Shown here: positions 9,156-17,765 of the stretch, one piece after another | Layout of the letters: every line of letters starts with the position of its first letter | Position numbering within the stretch: the stretch's first letter is position 1 | Program-made: the position numbers and the translations under genes | Origin: DASUPK01 sp963743575 | GTDB taxonomy: Bacteria; Actinomycetota; Thermoleophilia; Solirubrobacterales; 70-9 | Assembly: GCA_963743575.1 (NCBI GenBank) | Contig: CAVUQC010000007.1 | Span: 1,364,001-1,428,000 of the forward strand | Reading direction: 5' to 3' | Length of the DNA stretch: 64,000 bases | The notes under the pieces: model-generated | Databases searched by the model: none | What the model saw: the letters and a program-made list of their open reading frames with translations, nothing else | What the model was told of the DNA's origin: nothing

Positions 9156-11684
9156 ATGTTTTCGGCTCTTCTGGCGGGGGCCCTGATAGTCGCCGCCTCC
9201 CTGCTGCTCGGCTCGGCGGTCATGGCGATCGCCGGCCTCCCGCGGCATTCCCCGGTCGGGCCGGCCGCCGGAATCTCGGCGCTGCTGGTGATCTGCGGGA
9301 TCGCAGTCAAGCTGCCCGGCCACGCGGTCACAGCGGCGGCGGTCACCGGCGTGGCCCTGATCGCCTGCTTCGTGGTCTTCGGCCGAACCCGCGTGCCCGC
9401 CGGAGCCGTGCGCATCGGGGCGATCGTTGCCGTGCTCGGGGCGGCGCTGGTGGTGGCGATCCCCTTCGCCGCGAGCGGCCGGGTCGGGATCCTCGGCCAG
9501 GGCCTAGTCAACGACGACATGGCCTCACACCTGCTCTTCACCGAGTGGATCGGATCACACGCGGGGCCGACGCCGGATCTGATCAAGGACGGCTACCCGC
9601 TCGGGCCGCACGCCATCGTCGCCGCGGTCTCGAAGGTGAGCGGCGCCAGCCTGATCGAGGGCTTCGCCGGATTGACCGGCGCGATTGCCGTGCTGCTCGC
9701 GCTGACCGCCTACGGCGTGCTCGGCGGGATTCGCGGCTGGCTTCGGGTGCCGGCCGCGGTGCTGGCCGCGAGCCCATACCTCGCCGCCGCCTATTTGGCC
9801 CAGGGAGCGTTCAAGGAGCCGCTGCTGGCGCTCGCGCTACTCGGATTCGCCCTCGGGCTGCCCGCTCTCCGTGGGGTGTGGTCCGAGAGGGCGAGTGGCA
9901 CCGGCTACCAATCCGGTAGCGCGGGCTACCAGGCTGGGGGAAGGGCCGCCATCCCCCTCGGCGTGATCGCCGCAGGCACGATCTACAACTACAGCTTCCC
10001 CGGCCTCGCCTGGCTCCTCGGCGCCGCGTTCGTCTGGATGCTCGCGGTCGCAATCCGCGAACGCGACATGGCCGCCTCCTTCATCGCCGGTCTTCGGCTC
10101 CGCGACCGGTTGCGCAGAGCCAAGAGAGCAATCTGGATCGGGATCGCCATCCCGGTCGTCGCGGCGCTCCCGGAGATCTTCCGGCTCGCCAGCTTCTCGA
10201 ACTTCAAGGCCTTCAGCCCATCGGGAACCGGCCCGACGGTCGGCTTCGGCAACCTGCGCCAGCCGCTCAACCCGCTGGAGGCGTTCGGCGTCTGGCCCTC
10301 TGGCGAGTTCCGGATCACGCCGGCCAACTCGACCACGCCGGAGATCGCCTTCTACCTGGGGGCGCTGCTGGCCCTGGCCGCGTTCGCCTGGGGCCTCGGC
10401 CGGGCGCTGTCGCGGCGAGAGTCCGCGCTGCCCTCGGCGCTGCTCGCGTCCACTCTGCTCTATCTCGCGTCGCTCGCCGTCGGCACCCCGTACACCCAGG
10501 CGAAGGCGCTGGCGATCGCCGCGCCGCTGATCCTGGTGATCGCGCTGCGGGGGCTGCTCTCGGCGGACTCGCTGCCAGGTGAGGAGGGGGACATCCCTGA
10601 GGGAGGGGGGGCGGCCTGGTGGCCGCCGAGGCCCACCCGCCCGCTAGCCGGCTTAGCGGTGCCGCTGCTCACACTCGCCTTCGCAGCCGCCGCGGCCTTC
10701 TCGACCCTCCTGCCGCTGCGGCAAGCGGCGGTCGGACCCGACTACCACCTCCAGGAGATGCTGCGCATGCGCCCAATCGTCGACGGCCAGAACGTGCTCT
10801 TCCTCGGCCGCGACAACTTCGTCTCCTGGGAGCTGATCGGCTCAGAGGTCTACGCACCGATCACCAACCACTACGACGTCGAGGAGGTCCACCCGCTCTA
10901 CCGGGCGACCGACCTGAACGCGAAGTTCGACTGGGACAACGTGCCGCCGTTCGTGATGAACAAGTTCAGGTGGGTGGTGACCACGAGCGCGGCCATGCAG
11001 AGCCAGGCGCCCCCCGGATTCACGGCTCGCCTCCGGACCGGCGACTTCATCCTCTGGCACCGGGACCGGCCGGTCGGCCAACGCCGCACCCTGTACGAGC
11101 CGATCAATCCCGGCGCGCCGCTCGACTGCAGCAACCCGGAGCAGGCTTCGATCACGAACGTCAAGGGCACCGCGACGGTCTTCACGGAGCAGCCCGTGAT
11201 CGGCAAGGTCTGGAACCCGAGTCCGGCCCTGACGCAGACGAAGCCCGCCCACATGCGGCTCTATCTGACCCCGGGCCACTGGGACCTCTCGCTCCAATAC
11301 GCGAGCACGCAGCCGCTGCACGTCACGGCGAGCGGCCCCGGGCTCACCTCTCGCTTCAGCACCGAGCTGCGCACCAACCTCCTCTTCCGAGGCCCGTCGC
11401 CGTACTACCCCGTCGGCTCGATCGACGTGCGCAGGGCGGGCACCGCGATCGTCACCGTCGACGTTGGCGACCCGCCCCTGGTCGGCCGGCTGCTCCGCAC
11501 CGAGAGCAAGGCCTATCTCGCCGGCCTCGCCGCCACCCGCTCCGACCCTGCTCGCGAGACGATTCCGCTGAGCCAGGCGTGCGGCCGCTACGTCGACTGG
11601 TACGCGGTGGTGCCGGGCACGCCACCGAGCGCGCTCCGCGGCGTCGCGGGGCCGCAGGTGCAGCCGATCGAACCCGACGACTAG
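9156..11684 (+). CDS. Large polytopic membrane protein, GT-C-like architecture
   Basis: The 842-residue protein has roughly ten or more hydrophobic segments over the first 530 residues and then a soluble, probably extracytoplasmic, C-terminal domain (about 540-842). An acidic NDDMASHLL motif in the loop near residue 115 recalls the catalytic acidic residues in the first loop of GT-C glycosyltransferases that use lipid-linked sugars, and the topology fits such an enzyme, but no family signature is decisive. TAGGCT ends six bases before the ATG, so the transcript is probably leaderless. A G-rich stretch near residue 480 encodes a Gly/Pro loop. Call it a membrane protein of unknown function, with lipid-linked glycosyl transfer as the leading guess. 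Confidence 0.75.
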   Translation: MFSALLAGALIVAASLLLGSAVMAIAGLPRHSPVGPAAGISALLVICGIAVKLPGHAVTAAAVTGVALIACFVVFGRTRVPAGAVRIGAIVAVLGAALVVAIPFAASGRVGILGQGLVNDDMASHLLFTEWIGSHAGPTPDLIKDGYPLGPHAIVAAVSKVSGASLIEGFAGLTGAIAVLLALTAYGVLGGIRGWLRVPAAVLAASPYLAAAYLAQGAFKEPLLALALLGFALGLPALRGVWSERASGTGYQSGSAGYQAGGRAAIPLGVIAAGTIYNYSFPGLAWLLGAAFVWMLAVAIRERDMAASFIAGLRLRDRLRRAKRAIWIGIAIPVVAALPEIFRLASFSNFKAFSPSGTGPTVGFGNLRQPLNPLEAFGVWPSGEFRITPANSTTPEIAFYLGALLALAAFAWGLGRALSRRESALPSALLASTLLYLASLAVGTPYTQAKALAIAAPLILVIALRGLLSADSLPGEEGDIPEGGGAAWWPPRPTRPLAGLAVPLLTLAFAAAAAFSTLLPLRQAAVGPDYHLQEMLRMRPIVDGQNVLFLGRDNFVSWELIGSEVYAPITNHYDVEEVHPLYRATDLNAKFDWDNVPPFVMNKFRWVVTTSAAMQSQAPPGFTARLRTGDFILWHRDRPVGQRRTLYEPINPGAPLDCSNPEQASITNVKGTATVFTEQPVIGKVWNPSPALTQTKPAHMRLYLTPGHWDLSLQYASTQPLHVTASGPGLTSRFSTELRTNLLFRGPSPYYPVGSIDVRRAGTAIVTVDVGDPPLVGRLLRTESKAYLAGLAATRSDPARETIPLSQACGRYVDWYAVVPGTPPSALRGVAGPQVQPIEPDD

Positions 11685-11693
11685 GATCGGCAC

Positions 11694-11780
11694 ATGCCGC
11701 GCCTCTGGGCCGCCAGCCTTGTGATCCTCGTGCTCTGCCTGATCGCCTCGATGGTGATCGCGATCGTGAAGTTGAGTTGA
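11694..11780 (+). CDS. Small single-pass membrane peptide (28 aa)
   Basis: This short open frame begins MPRLWAASLV and ends IVKLS. After a Pro-Arg start nearly the whole peptide is one hydrophobic helix (about residues 5-25), closed by a lysine, which gives a clean N-in or C-in single-span membrane peptide. TAGGAT (11682-11687) ends exactly six bases before the ATG, the same leaderless arrangement as at many certain genes here, and the TAG of that hexamer is also the stop of the preceding gene. It is too short for standard gene finders. Function unknown; conservation would be needed to confirm it. Confidence 0.5.
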   Translation: MPRLWAASLVILVLCLIASMVIAIVKLS

Positions 11781-11853
11781 CGAGAGATGACGCGCCGCCC
11801 GAGCCCCGCCAAGTAGTATCGGCGCGCAAATCCAGGCATGGCGAGGAGGGGTG

Positions 11854-12297
11854 ATGTTCGAGCGCATAGTGGTTGGAACCGACGGCTCTGAGACCGCCAC
11901 GGAGGCCGTGCGGACTGCGGTCGAGCTGGCCAAGCTCTCGAACGCGAAGCTCGAGATCGTCAGCGCCTACGAGCCGGTGCCGCAGTCGCGTCTGAAGGAC
12001 GAGGGCGAGGGAATCTCCGGTGACGTCGCGTACGCGGTCAATCCGCGTGAGGACGTGCAGTTCATCCTCGACAAGGCCGCCGGCGTGGCGAAGAAGGCGA
12101 AGATCGAGGTGGTCACGCACCCGCGTGAGGGCGATCCCGCCGACGCGATCCTCGACGTCGCCGAGGAGAACGACGCCGACCTCGTTCTGGTGGGCAACAA
12201 GGGCATGACGGGTGCGCGGCGCTTCCTGTTGGGCAGTGTGCCAAACAAGATTTCGCACCACGCTCCCTGCGACGTTTGGATCGTGAAGACGACCTGA
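11854..12297 (+). CDS. Universal stress protein (UspA family)
   Basis: The 147-residue single USP domain starts FERIVVGTDGSETA and ends with the nucleotide-binding motif G-x2-G-x9-G-S (GNKGMTGARRFLLGSVPNKI), so it is of the ATP-binding class, followed by the typical CDVWIVK strand. It is expected to be a cytoplasmic stress or dormancy protein. A GTG three bases earlier is in frame, but the ATG has the better spacing from the GAGGAGGG ribosome binding site (11843-11850). A TAGTAT -10 candidate lies at 11814-11819, giving a leader of about 28 bases. Confidence 0.93.
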   Translation: MFERIVVGTDGSETATEAVRTAVELAKLSNAKLEIVSAYEPVPQSRLKDEGEGISGDVAYAVNPREDVQFILDKAAGVAKKAKIEVVTHPREGDPADAILDVAEENDADLVLVGNKGMTGARRFLLGSVPNKISHHAPCDVWIVKTT

Positions 12298-12301
12298 GTC
12301 C

Positions 12302-14860
12302 ATGAGCCGCCTCCCGCTCGGCCAGGGGGCGGTGGCGGTCGCTGTCCTGCTCGCTCTGATCTGCGCCGATGGGGCCTCAGCGTACTCCTACGACGTCCCG
12401 GTCCAGGCGAAGTCGCCTTGGCCCGAGATGCGTCGGGACAGCCGCAACACGGCGTCCAGCCCCATCCACGGGCGGTACCGGGGCGGCGAGCCCTGGGCCT
12501 TCGCCACCAAGAGGGGCATCTTCAGCACTCCCGTCATCGGCGGCGACAACACGGTCTACGTCGGCTCCGCCGATCACGTCTTCTACGCCTTGCGGCCCGA
12601 CGGCCGGCCGCTGTGGAAGTTCGGGACCGGCGGCATCATCGACGCCGCCGCCGCGATCGCTCGGCCCTCCAAGCCCCGCCGCAGCGCGCCGATCACCATC
12701 GGCTCAGGCGATGAGCGCCTCTACCGGCTCCGAACCAGCCCAGGCCTCTCGCGCAAGCGCAGGATCGTCTGGAGCTTCCGGCCCACGCTGCCACCCGCCG
12801 GCGGACAGCAGGTGAGCTGGTGGGAGGGGAACGTCGCCATCGGGCCGGGGGGAACGATCTACGCGGGCAACACGGGCGGCGCGGCCTACGCGATCAACCC
12901 GGACGGGACACTGCGGTGGGCGGCCCGGCGGGGACAGTCCGTCTGGACCACTCCTGCGTTCGGCCAGGGGACAGAGGCCGGCAACTCCTTCTGGGGCTCG
13001 GTCGACCTGTACGCGTTCTCGCTCGACCAGAGCGGCCGACAGCGGTGGCAGACCTTCACTCCGGGATACGTCACCTCCTCGCCAGCGCTCGGATCGGATG
13101 GGACCGTCTACGTCGCCTCGTTCGATCACAGCCTCTACGCACTCGACCCGGACACCGGCGCGGTCCGCTGGAGCTTCGCGACCGACGCTCACATCTACAG
13201 CTCGCCCGCGCTCGCCGACGGCCCGGACGGGCGCATCACCGCCATCTACATCGCGTCCGCGGACGGCTCGGTCTATGCACTCGATCCTTCGGGTCACCTG
13301 CTGTGGCGATACGACACGGGCGACCCGATCCGCTCATCCCCCGTCCTGGGGCGAAAGCCGAAGGGCGGCGGCCAGGTTCTCTACGTCGGATCGTCGAACG
13401 GCAAGCTCTACGCGCTCGATGCGGCCTCGGGCAAACGCAGGTGGTCCTTCGACACCACCCCGAGGAACCCCGCTCTCAGGGATCGCAACGACCTGAACGG
13501 CTCGCCCGCGCTGGGCCGCCGCGGCGTCTACATCGGCGGGGAGCACGGCCGGGTCTGGTTCGTGCCCTACGACTACTGCCTCCACCAGCGAAGCTCCCGC
13601 TGTAATCGAAAGCCGGGCCAGGACTTCGGCAAGAACGTGAACCGAATGTTCTTCGTGACCCCAGGCGGTACCACCGTGGCGGCGACGAAGGACATCCGGA
13701 TTCCGCCCGCCGCGGTTCTCGCGACCCGGCTGATCGTGCGCAAGGGTGGGCTGACCGAGGATGCGGCACTCCAGACCCCGGGATCGGCCGACCAGCTGGT
13801 CAGCGCGAAGCCGGCGTTCTCCTTCACGACCCAGCAGTCTGGCGGCGGCCACTACCTCTTTATCCGGCCGACCGGGCTGCTGCACTCCGACACGCGCTAC
13901 CGGGTCCACATCGGCGGTGCCTGGCGAGTCGGGACGTCGCCGGGGACGGATTCCGGCGCCGTCGGCACGACCCTCTCATTCCGCACCCGCCCCTCGCGGG
14001 GCAAGCTCCCGCTCAGGGTGCGGAAGCGCTCAACGAGCGCGTTTTCGATCAGCAGGCTCGCGATTCCACTCCCACCCCTGCTGCCGAGCGTCAACCAGAT
14101 CGGCTTCGACAGCTACGACATGATCGCCGGGACGCTCGCGAGGACCAAGGCCAAGCCGCATGGTCCCGGCCGGGCCCTGCTGTGGGTGATCGGCGCGCGA
14201 CGCGATCGAAACGGCGTGCTCCAGCCCGACCCTTCCGGCAATTTCCAGTTCCCCCTCTCGGGTGGCTATCACCGCGACACCATGAGCCTGAGCTCGCCTG
14301 ATCTCAGCCTTCAGTTCAGCTTCGGCCCGGTACCGCTGCGGCTCTTCGACCTTCGCGGCCAGATCGCGCCCGACCTGGCTCTGCGCCCGGGGGCGGGCAT
14401 CTATTCGGAGACCACCTGCTCCGACGTCCCGAACTACAGCGCCCAGCTCCAGATCGCCGGGGTCTGCAACGCCCAGGACACACTGGCAGCCTCGGGGACG
14501 CTGCTCACGCACGGCTACGGCGAGCGGGCCGCGAACAGAAAGCCGAAGGGCGTGCGGCTCTCGTCGCTGCAGCTGACCAGGCCGGCGGGGGGCAGCCCCG
14601 GAGCGGTGGTCGCGACGCTGGCCCGCTCGCGGGGGGCTCGCTATCCGGCGAGCGCTCACGTCGGCTCGATCCTGCTCACCGAGCCCGGGGGAGAGGTCGT
14701 GCCGCTCGACTACCGGAGCGAGACGAGCCCGGTGGCGGACGCTGAGGGGAATCTGGAGTCGATCAAGCTCGCCCTGCCGCCCGGAACGGCGCTCCCGGGC
14801 GCCCTCCGGGCATACGTGATCCTGGACGTGTTCCCGCTCGCGGTCCGGAACCTGCAGTGA
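12302..14860 (+). CDS. Secreted PQQ-like beta-propeller protein (BamB-type repeats)
   Basis: The 852-residue protein has a short signal sequence (about 1-25), then a seven- or eight-bladed propeller (about 40-440) built of repeats such as STPVIGGDNTVYVGSADH and SSPALGSDGTVYVASFDH, with the aromatic W-x-F/Y ending typical of PQQ-type blades. The C-terminal half contains Ig-like or fibronectin-like segments (FTTQQSGGGHYLFIRP, TTLSFRTRP) and no catalytic motif. Family members are binding scaffolds or quinoprotein-like enzymes; without the dehydrogenase residues this is more likely a surface scaffold. It begins four bases after the universal stress gene stop and ends back-to-back with the next convergent gene. 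Confidence 0.8.
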   Translation: MSRLPLGQGAVAVAVLLALICADGASAYSYDVPVQAKSPWPEMRRDSRNTASSPIHGRYRGGEPWAFATKRGIFSTPVIGGDNTVYVGSADHVFYALRPDGRPLWKFGTGGIIDAAAAIARPSKPRRSAPITIGSGDERLYRLRTSPGLSRKRRIVWSFRPTLPPAGGQQVSWWEGNVAIGPGGTIYAGNTGGAAYAINPDGTLRWAARRGQSVWTTPAFGQGTEAGNSFWGSVDLYAFSLDQSGRQRWQTFTPGYVTSSPALGSDGTVYVASFDHSLYALDPDTGAVRWSFATDAHIYSSPALADGPDGRITAIYIASADGSVYALDPSGHLLWRYDTGDPIRSSPVLGRKPKGGGQVLYVGSSNGKLYALDAASGKRRWSFDTTPRNPALRDRNDLNGSPALGRRGVYIGGEHGRVWFVPYDYCLHQRSSRCNRKPGQDFGKNVNRMFFVTPGGTTVAATKDIRIPPAAVLATRLIVRKGGLTEDAALQTPGSADQLVSAKPAFSFTTQQSGGGHYLFIRPTGLLHSDTRYRVHIGGAWRVGTSPGTDSGAVGTTLSFRTRPSRGKLPLRVRKRSTSAFSISRLAIPLPPLLPSVNQIGFDSYDMIAGTLARTKAKPHGPGRALLWVIGARRDRNGVLQPDPSGNFQFPLSGGYHRDTMSLSSPDLSLQFSFGPVPLRLFDLRGQIAPDLALRPGAGIYSETTCSDVPNYSAQLQIAGVCNAQDTLAASGTLLTHGYGERAANRKPKGVRLSSLQLTRPAGGSPGAVVATLARSRGARYPASAHVGSILLTEPGGEVVPLDYRSETSPVADAEGNLESIKLALPPGTALPGALRAYVILDVFPLAVRNLQ

Positions 14861-15313
14861 TCACCCGTCGAGGAGCTCGAGCAGGGCCTGCTCGTACTGC
14901 GCGCGCTCGAAGGTGAAGTCGAAGCCCTCGTACTCCCAGTCCGGCCGAGTCGGCTGCTCGAACTCGTCCCAGGTGACCGTGTCCTCATCGATCGTCACCC
15001 GGGCGAGCAGCGGCGAGCAGCCCACCTCGCCGCAGTGGCAGCTGAGCAGGGCAGTCTTCTGCGCCGGACCGGGGGAGAGGGAGGGGCCGGGATTGCCGAG
15101 GAACTGGCTGGCGAGGTCGATCCGGATGTATCCGGGCACGAGGCCCACGTAGGTCCCGGCGAGCTCCTCCTCCTCGTCGGCCTGCGCGGAGGGCAGCTCG
15201 GCCTGCCTCGCCAGCTCGACGAGATCGGTCCCGTTGACCTCGATCCTGATCTGCGTCAGCTCATCCGCGTACTCGCCCCCCGCCGGCGCGAGCTCAAAGG
15301 CCACCTCGTCCAT
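14861..15313 (-). CDS. Hypothetical acidic protein with CHCG-x3-C motif
   Basis: The 150-residue soluble protein is rich in Glu/Asp. A CHCGEVGC cluster (about residues 92-99) looks like a metal or redox site, and the C-terminal DWEYEGFDFTFERAQYEQAL is strongly patterned. I do not recognise a named family and assign no function. Its stop abuts the stop of the propeller gene with no gap. The upstream region to 15430 (about 117 bases) holds no gene. Confidence 0.7.
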   Translation of the reverse strand: MDEVAFELAPAGGEYADELTQIRIEVNGTDLVELARQAELPSAQADEEEELAGTYVGLVPGYIRIDLASQFLGNPGPSLSPGPAQKTALLSCHCGEVGCSPLLARVTIDEDTVTWDEFEQPTRPDWEYEGFDFTFERAQYEQALLELLDG

Positions 15314-15430
15314 GCCCCGATGATTGCGGATCGGCGGAGTCGATCGTCGATTAGTGGGGTTGACCGTGGCTGACCGCGGGTGTCAGGCTGTCGCCGGGAG
15401 ATGGGGCCGATGCAACGTTCGGAGGGCAAC

Positions 15431-15862
15431 ATGCAGCATCGCCTCAGGTTCATCACCTCGTTGACCGTGATCCTGCTGATCCTTGTCGGTGCGGCTGCAC
15501 TTGCGGCCTCGCCTAAGAAGGGCGCCCGGTATGTCGGCACCATCGGTCCCGGTTATCCCGTCCACTTCCGGGTCTCGAAGGACGGGAAGTCGGTCGACCG
15601 GCTGGTGGCACGATTCACTGCGACTTGTCAGGGCGTTGCAGGTGGAAGCGCGAAGTTCACCTATGGCTCGCGGCCGATCCGCGGCGGCAAGTTCTCAGGT
15701 TTCTCGGTGGCCCATCTCGGCCCCACGGTGACCCTAACTCTCGCGATCAAGGGTCATTTCGGACCCGGCGGGCTCGCCTCAGGAGGAGTGACTGCCACCT
15801 CACGAATCAAGAGCCTGGGCAAGTGCAAGCAGTCCGAGGCGTTTACCGCGGCGATTCCGTAG
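15431..15862 (+). CDS. Secreted hypothetical protein
   Basis: The 143-residue product begins with a signal peptide (MQHRLRFITSLTVILLILVG then AAALAA, cleavage near residue 26) and continues as a small beta-rich domain with two cysteines, in FTATCQG and LGKCKQS, that could form a disulfide. ATG is chosen over an in-frame upstream start because GGAGGG lies five bases before it. No family is recognised. A longer frame that begins at 15380 would place the hydrophobic signal internally. Confidence 0.7.
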   Translation: MQHRLRFITSLTVILLILVGAAALAASPKKGARYVGTIGPGYPVHFRVSKDGKSVDRLVARFTATCQGVAGGSAKFTYGSRPIRGGKFSGFSVAHLGPTVTLTLAIKGHFGPGGLASGGVTATSRIKSLGKCKQSEAFTAAIP

Positions 15863-15871
15863 CGGTGGCCG

Positions 15872-17215
15872 CTAGCAGCCCGGGGCCCTGGCCCTGACCG
15901 CCGCCGCGGCGTCGATCAGGCCCGCGCCGAAGAGGCGGGGGTCGTACGGCTGACCGAGCTGGGAGTCGGTGTGGCGGGCGGTGCCCTTGAGCTGGCACTC
16001 GACGGCGGTCGGCGAGCTGCCGACGACGTGGCTCGCGATGATCATGGCCGCGACCCCCGAGACGTGCGCGGCGGCCATCGAGGTTCCCTCGTAGCCGCCC
16101 GGATAGCCGAAGTGGGTGAATCCGGGGCCGTCGAAGGTGAGCTGGAAGATCGGTAGGCCCCGGGTGAAGAGCGGGTCGTCGTTCCCGCAGGTGCTGAGCA
16201 GCGGGAAGCCGCCGCCGGGCGCGACCACGTCGAGGCCGGCGCCGGTGCGGGAGTCGCTCGCGAGGCAGGCGTCCTTGGTGGTGCGGCCGACGCCGACGAC
16301 GTGCGGAGCCCCCGCGGGGAAGGCGACCGGCTCCCCGTTCTCGTTCCCGGCCGCGGCAACGACGAGCGCACCCCTCTTGAACGCGAACTTGATCGCCGAG
16401 CAGATGCCCTTGATCTTGGTGCAGCTGTTCACGCCGAGTGAGAACTCGAAGCTCATGTTGATGACCTGCGCCTTGTGGGAGGCGGCGTAGCGGATTCCCC
16501 TGGCGATGTTCCGCGCCGTGCCGAAGCCCTCGGAGTCGAGCACCCGAACCGGCATGATTCTCGCCTTGGGCGCGAGACCGGTCAGCCCGACGTGGTTGTT
16601 GTCGCGCTCGGCGATCGTGCCGGTGACGTGCGTGCCGTGCCCGTCCTGATCCATCGGCATCTTGTCCTTGTCGACGAAGTCGTAGCCCGGGAGGAACTGC
16701 TTTCGGGAGAAGTCGGGACTGCGGCGGAACTGCGGCTTCTTGGTCGCGTACGCGATGCCGGTGTCGAGCACCGCCACGCGGGCGCCCCGCCCGAAGGCGG
16801 CGCCGCGCTGCTTCAGGATGTCCCAGGCCTCGGGCGCATTCAGCCCGCCCTTCGCCTGGAAGGGAGCGGCGGTCTCACCGCAGAGCGAGCCGCAGGGCAG
16901 GAAGTTCCACTGGGTCCGCTCCCAGCCACCCGGCGTACCGGCCGGCCCGGGATCGTTGGGGATCGCCGAGGCGTGGGCCACGTAGTTGGGTTCCGCGTAG
17001 GCGACCGCCGGGTTGGCGGTCAGCGCCTGCTGGGCGGCAGGGACGCCGACGCCCTGGGGCAGATCCAGCACCCGCTCGGCGCCACCGTCGAACTTGACGA
17101 GCAGCTCACCGGGCACGTAGGGAGCCCGCGGCGGGGCGTCGGCAGCCGAGGCAGCGGTTGCCCAGATGGCGGCCGCGGCCAGGACGAGCGTGGTTGTGGC
17201 GATCAGCTTTCGCAT
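15872..17215 (-). CDS. Secreted subtilisin-like serine protease (S8)
   Basis: The 447-residue preproprotein has a signal peptide (about 1-24), an N-terminal propeptide-like part with PGELLVKF, and an S8 catalytic domain carrying the full triad: Asp151 (AVLDTG), His193 (DGHGTHV) and Ser379 (GTSMAAAHV), with the oxyanion asparagine Asn291 (AAGNENG). Cysteine pairs at about 265/271 and 317/343 may be disulfides. It acts outside the cell. The ATG is the one before the signal peptide; open frame farther upstream lies antisense to tadA. The divergent tadA gene starts 100 bases away. Confidence 0.93.
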   Translation of the reverse strand: MRKLIATTTLVLAAAAIWATAASAADAPPRAPYVPGELLVKFDGGAERVLDLPQGVGVPAAQQALTANPAVAYAEPNYVAHASAIPNDPGPAGTPGGWERTQWNFLPCGSLCGETAAPFQAKGGLNAPEAWDILKQRGAAFGRGARVAVLDTGIAYATKKPQFRRSPDFSRKQFLPGYDFVDKDKMPMDQDGHGTHVTGTIAERDNNHVGLTGLAPKARIMPVRVLDSEGFGTARNIARGIRYAASHKAQVINMSFEFSLGVNSCTKIKGICSAIKFAFKRGALVVAAAGNENGEPVAFPAGAPHVVGVGRTTKDACLASDSRTGAGLDVVAPGGGFPLLSTCGNDDPLFTRGLPIFQLTFDGPGFTHFGYPGGYEGTSMAAAHVSGVAAMIIASHVVGSSPTAVECQLKGTARHTDSQLGQPYDPRLFGAGLIDAAAAVRARAPGC

Positions 17216-17315
17216 GGTCCCCAGGTCAGAGTCCCTAGTGAGGAGGTGGCCGGCGCGGTTCGCCAGCTTAGGTTGTAAACACAGTCCCGCTGAGAAAGTT
17301 CCTGCCGTGAAACCT

Positions 17316-17765
17316 ATGGACACCGATGAGGCAATGATGCGCCGTGCCCTCCAGCTCGCCGAGCGGGCGGCGGGGCACGGGGACGTCCCGATCGGCGCGG
17401 TGGTGGCCCGCGGGGACGAGGTCCTGGGGCAGGCCGGCAACGAGCGGGAGCTGCGCGGCGACCCCACCGCGCACGCCGAGGTGCTGGCCCTCCGGGAGGC
17501 GTCCGAGCGCCTGGGCGGGTGGAGGCTGCTCGAGACCGCCATCTACGTGACCCTCGAGCCGTGCCCGATGTGCGCGGGGGCGATCGCCCTGGCGCGGGTC
17601 CCGCGGGTGGTCTACGGGGCCTCCGATCCGAAGGGCGGAGCGATCGGCGGCGTCATCGACCTGTTCGCCGAGCCCGTCGTCAACCATCGCCCGGCGGTCG
17701 AGGGTGGACTGCTGGCCGAGCGGTCAGCCGCCCTGCTCGAGTCCTTCTTCTCCTCGCGTCGCTAG
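17316..17765 (+). CDS. tadA: tRNA-specific adenosine deaminase TadA (cytidine deaminase fold)
   Basis: The 149-residue zinc deaminase has HAE (His53, Glu55) and PCPMC (Cys83, Cys86), and the family pattern GAVV, THAEVLAL, TLEPCPMCAGAI. It is expected to convert adenosine 34 to inosine in tRNA-Arg(ACG). A free guanine deaminase is an alternative because the two families are close. A GTG nine bases upstream is also in frame; a TAGGTT -10 candidate lies near 17269. Its 3' end overlaps the convergent nicotinate phosphoribosyltransferase gene by 42 bases. Confidence 0.87.
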   Translation: MDTDEAMMRRALQLAERAAGHGDVPIGAVVARGDEVLGQAGNERELRGDPTAHAEVLALREASERLGGWRLLETAIYVTLEPCPMCAGAIALARVPRVVYGASDPKGGAIGGVIDLFAEPVVNHRPAVEGGLLAERSAALLESFFSSRR

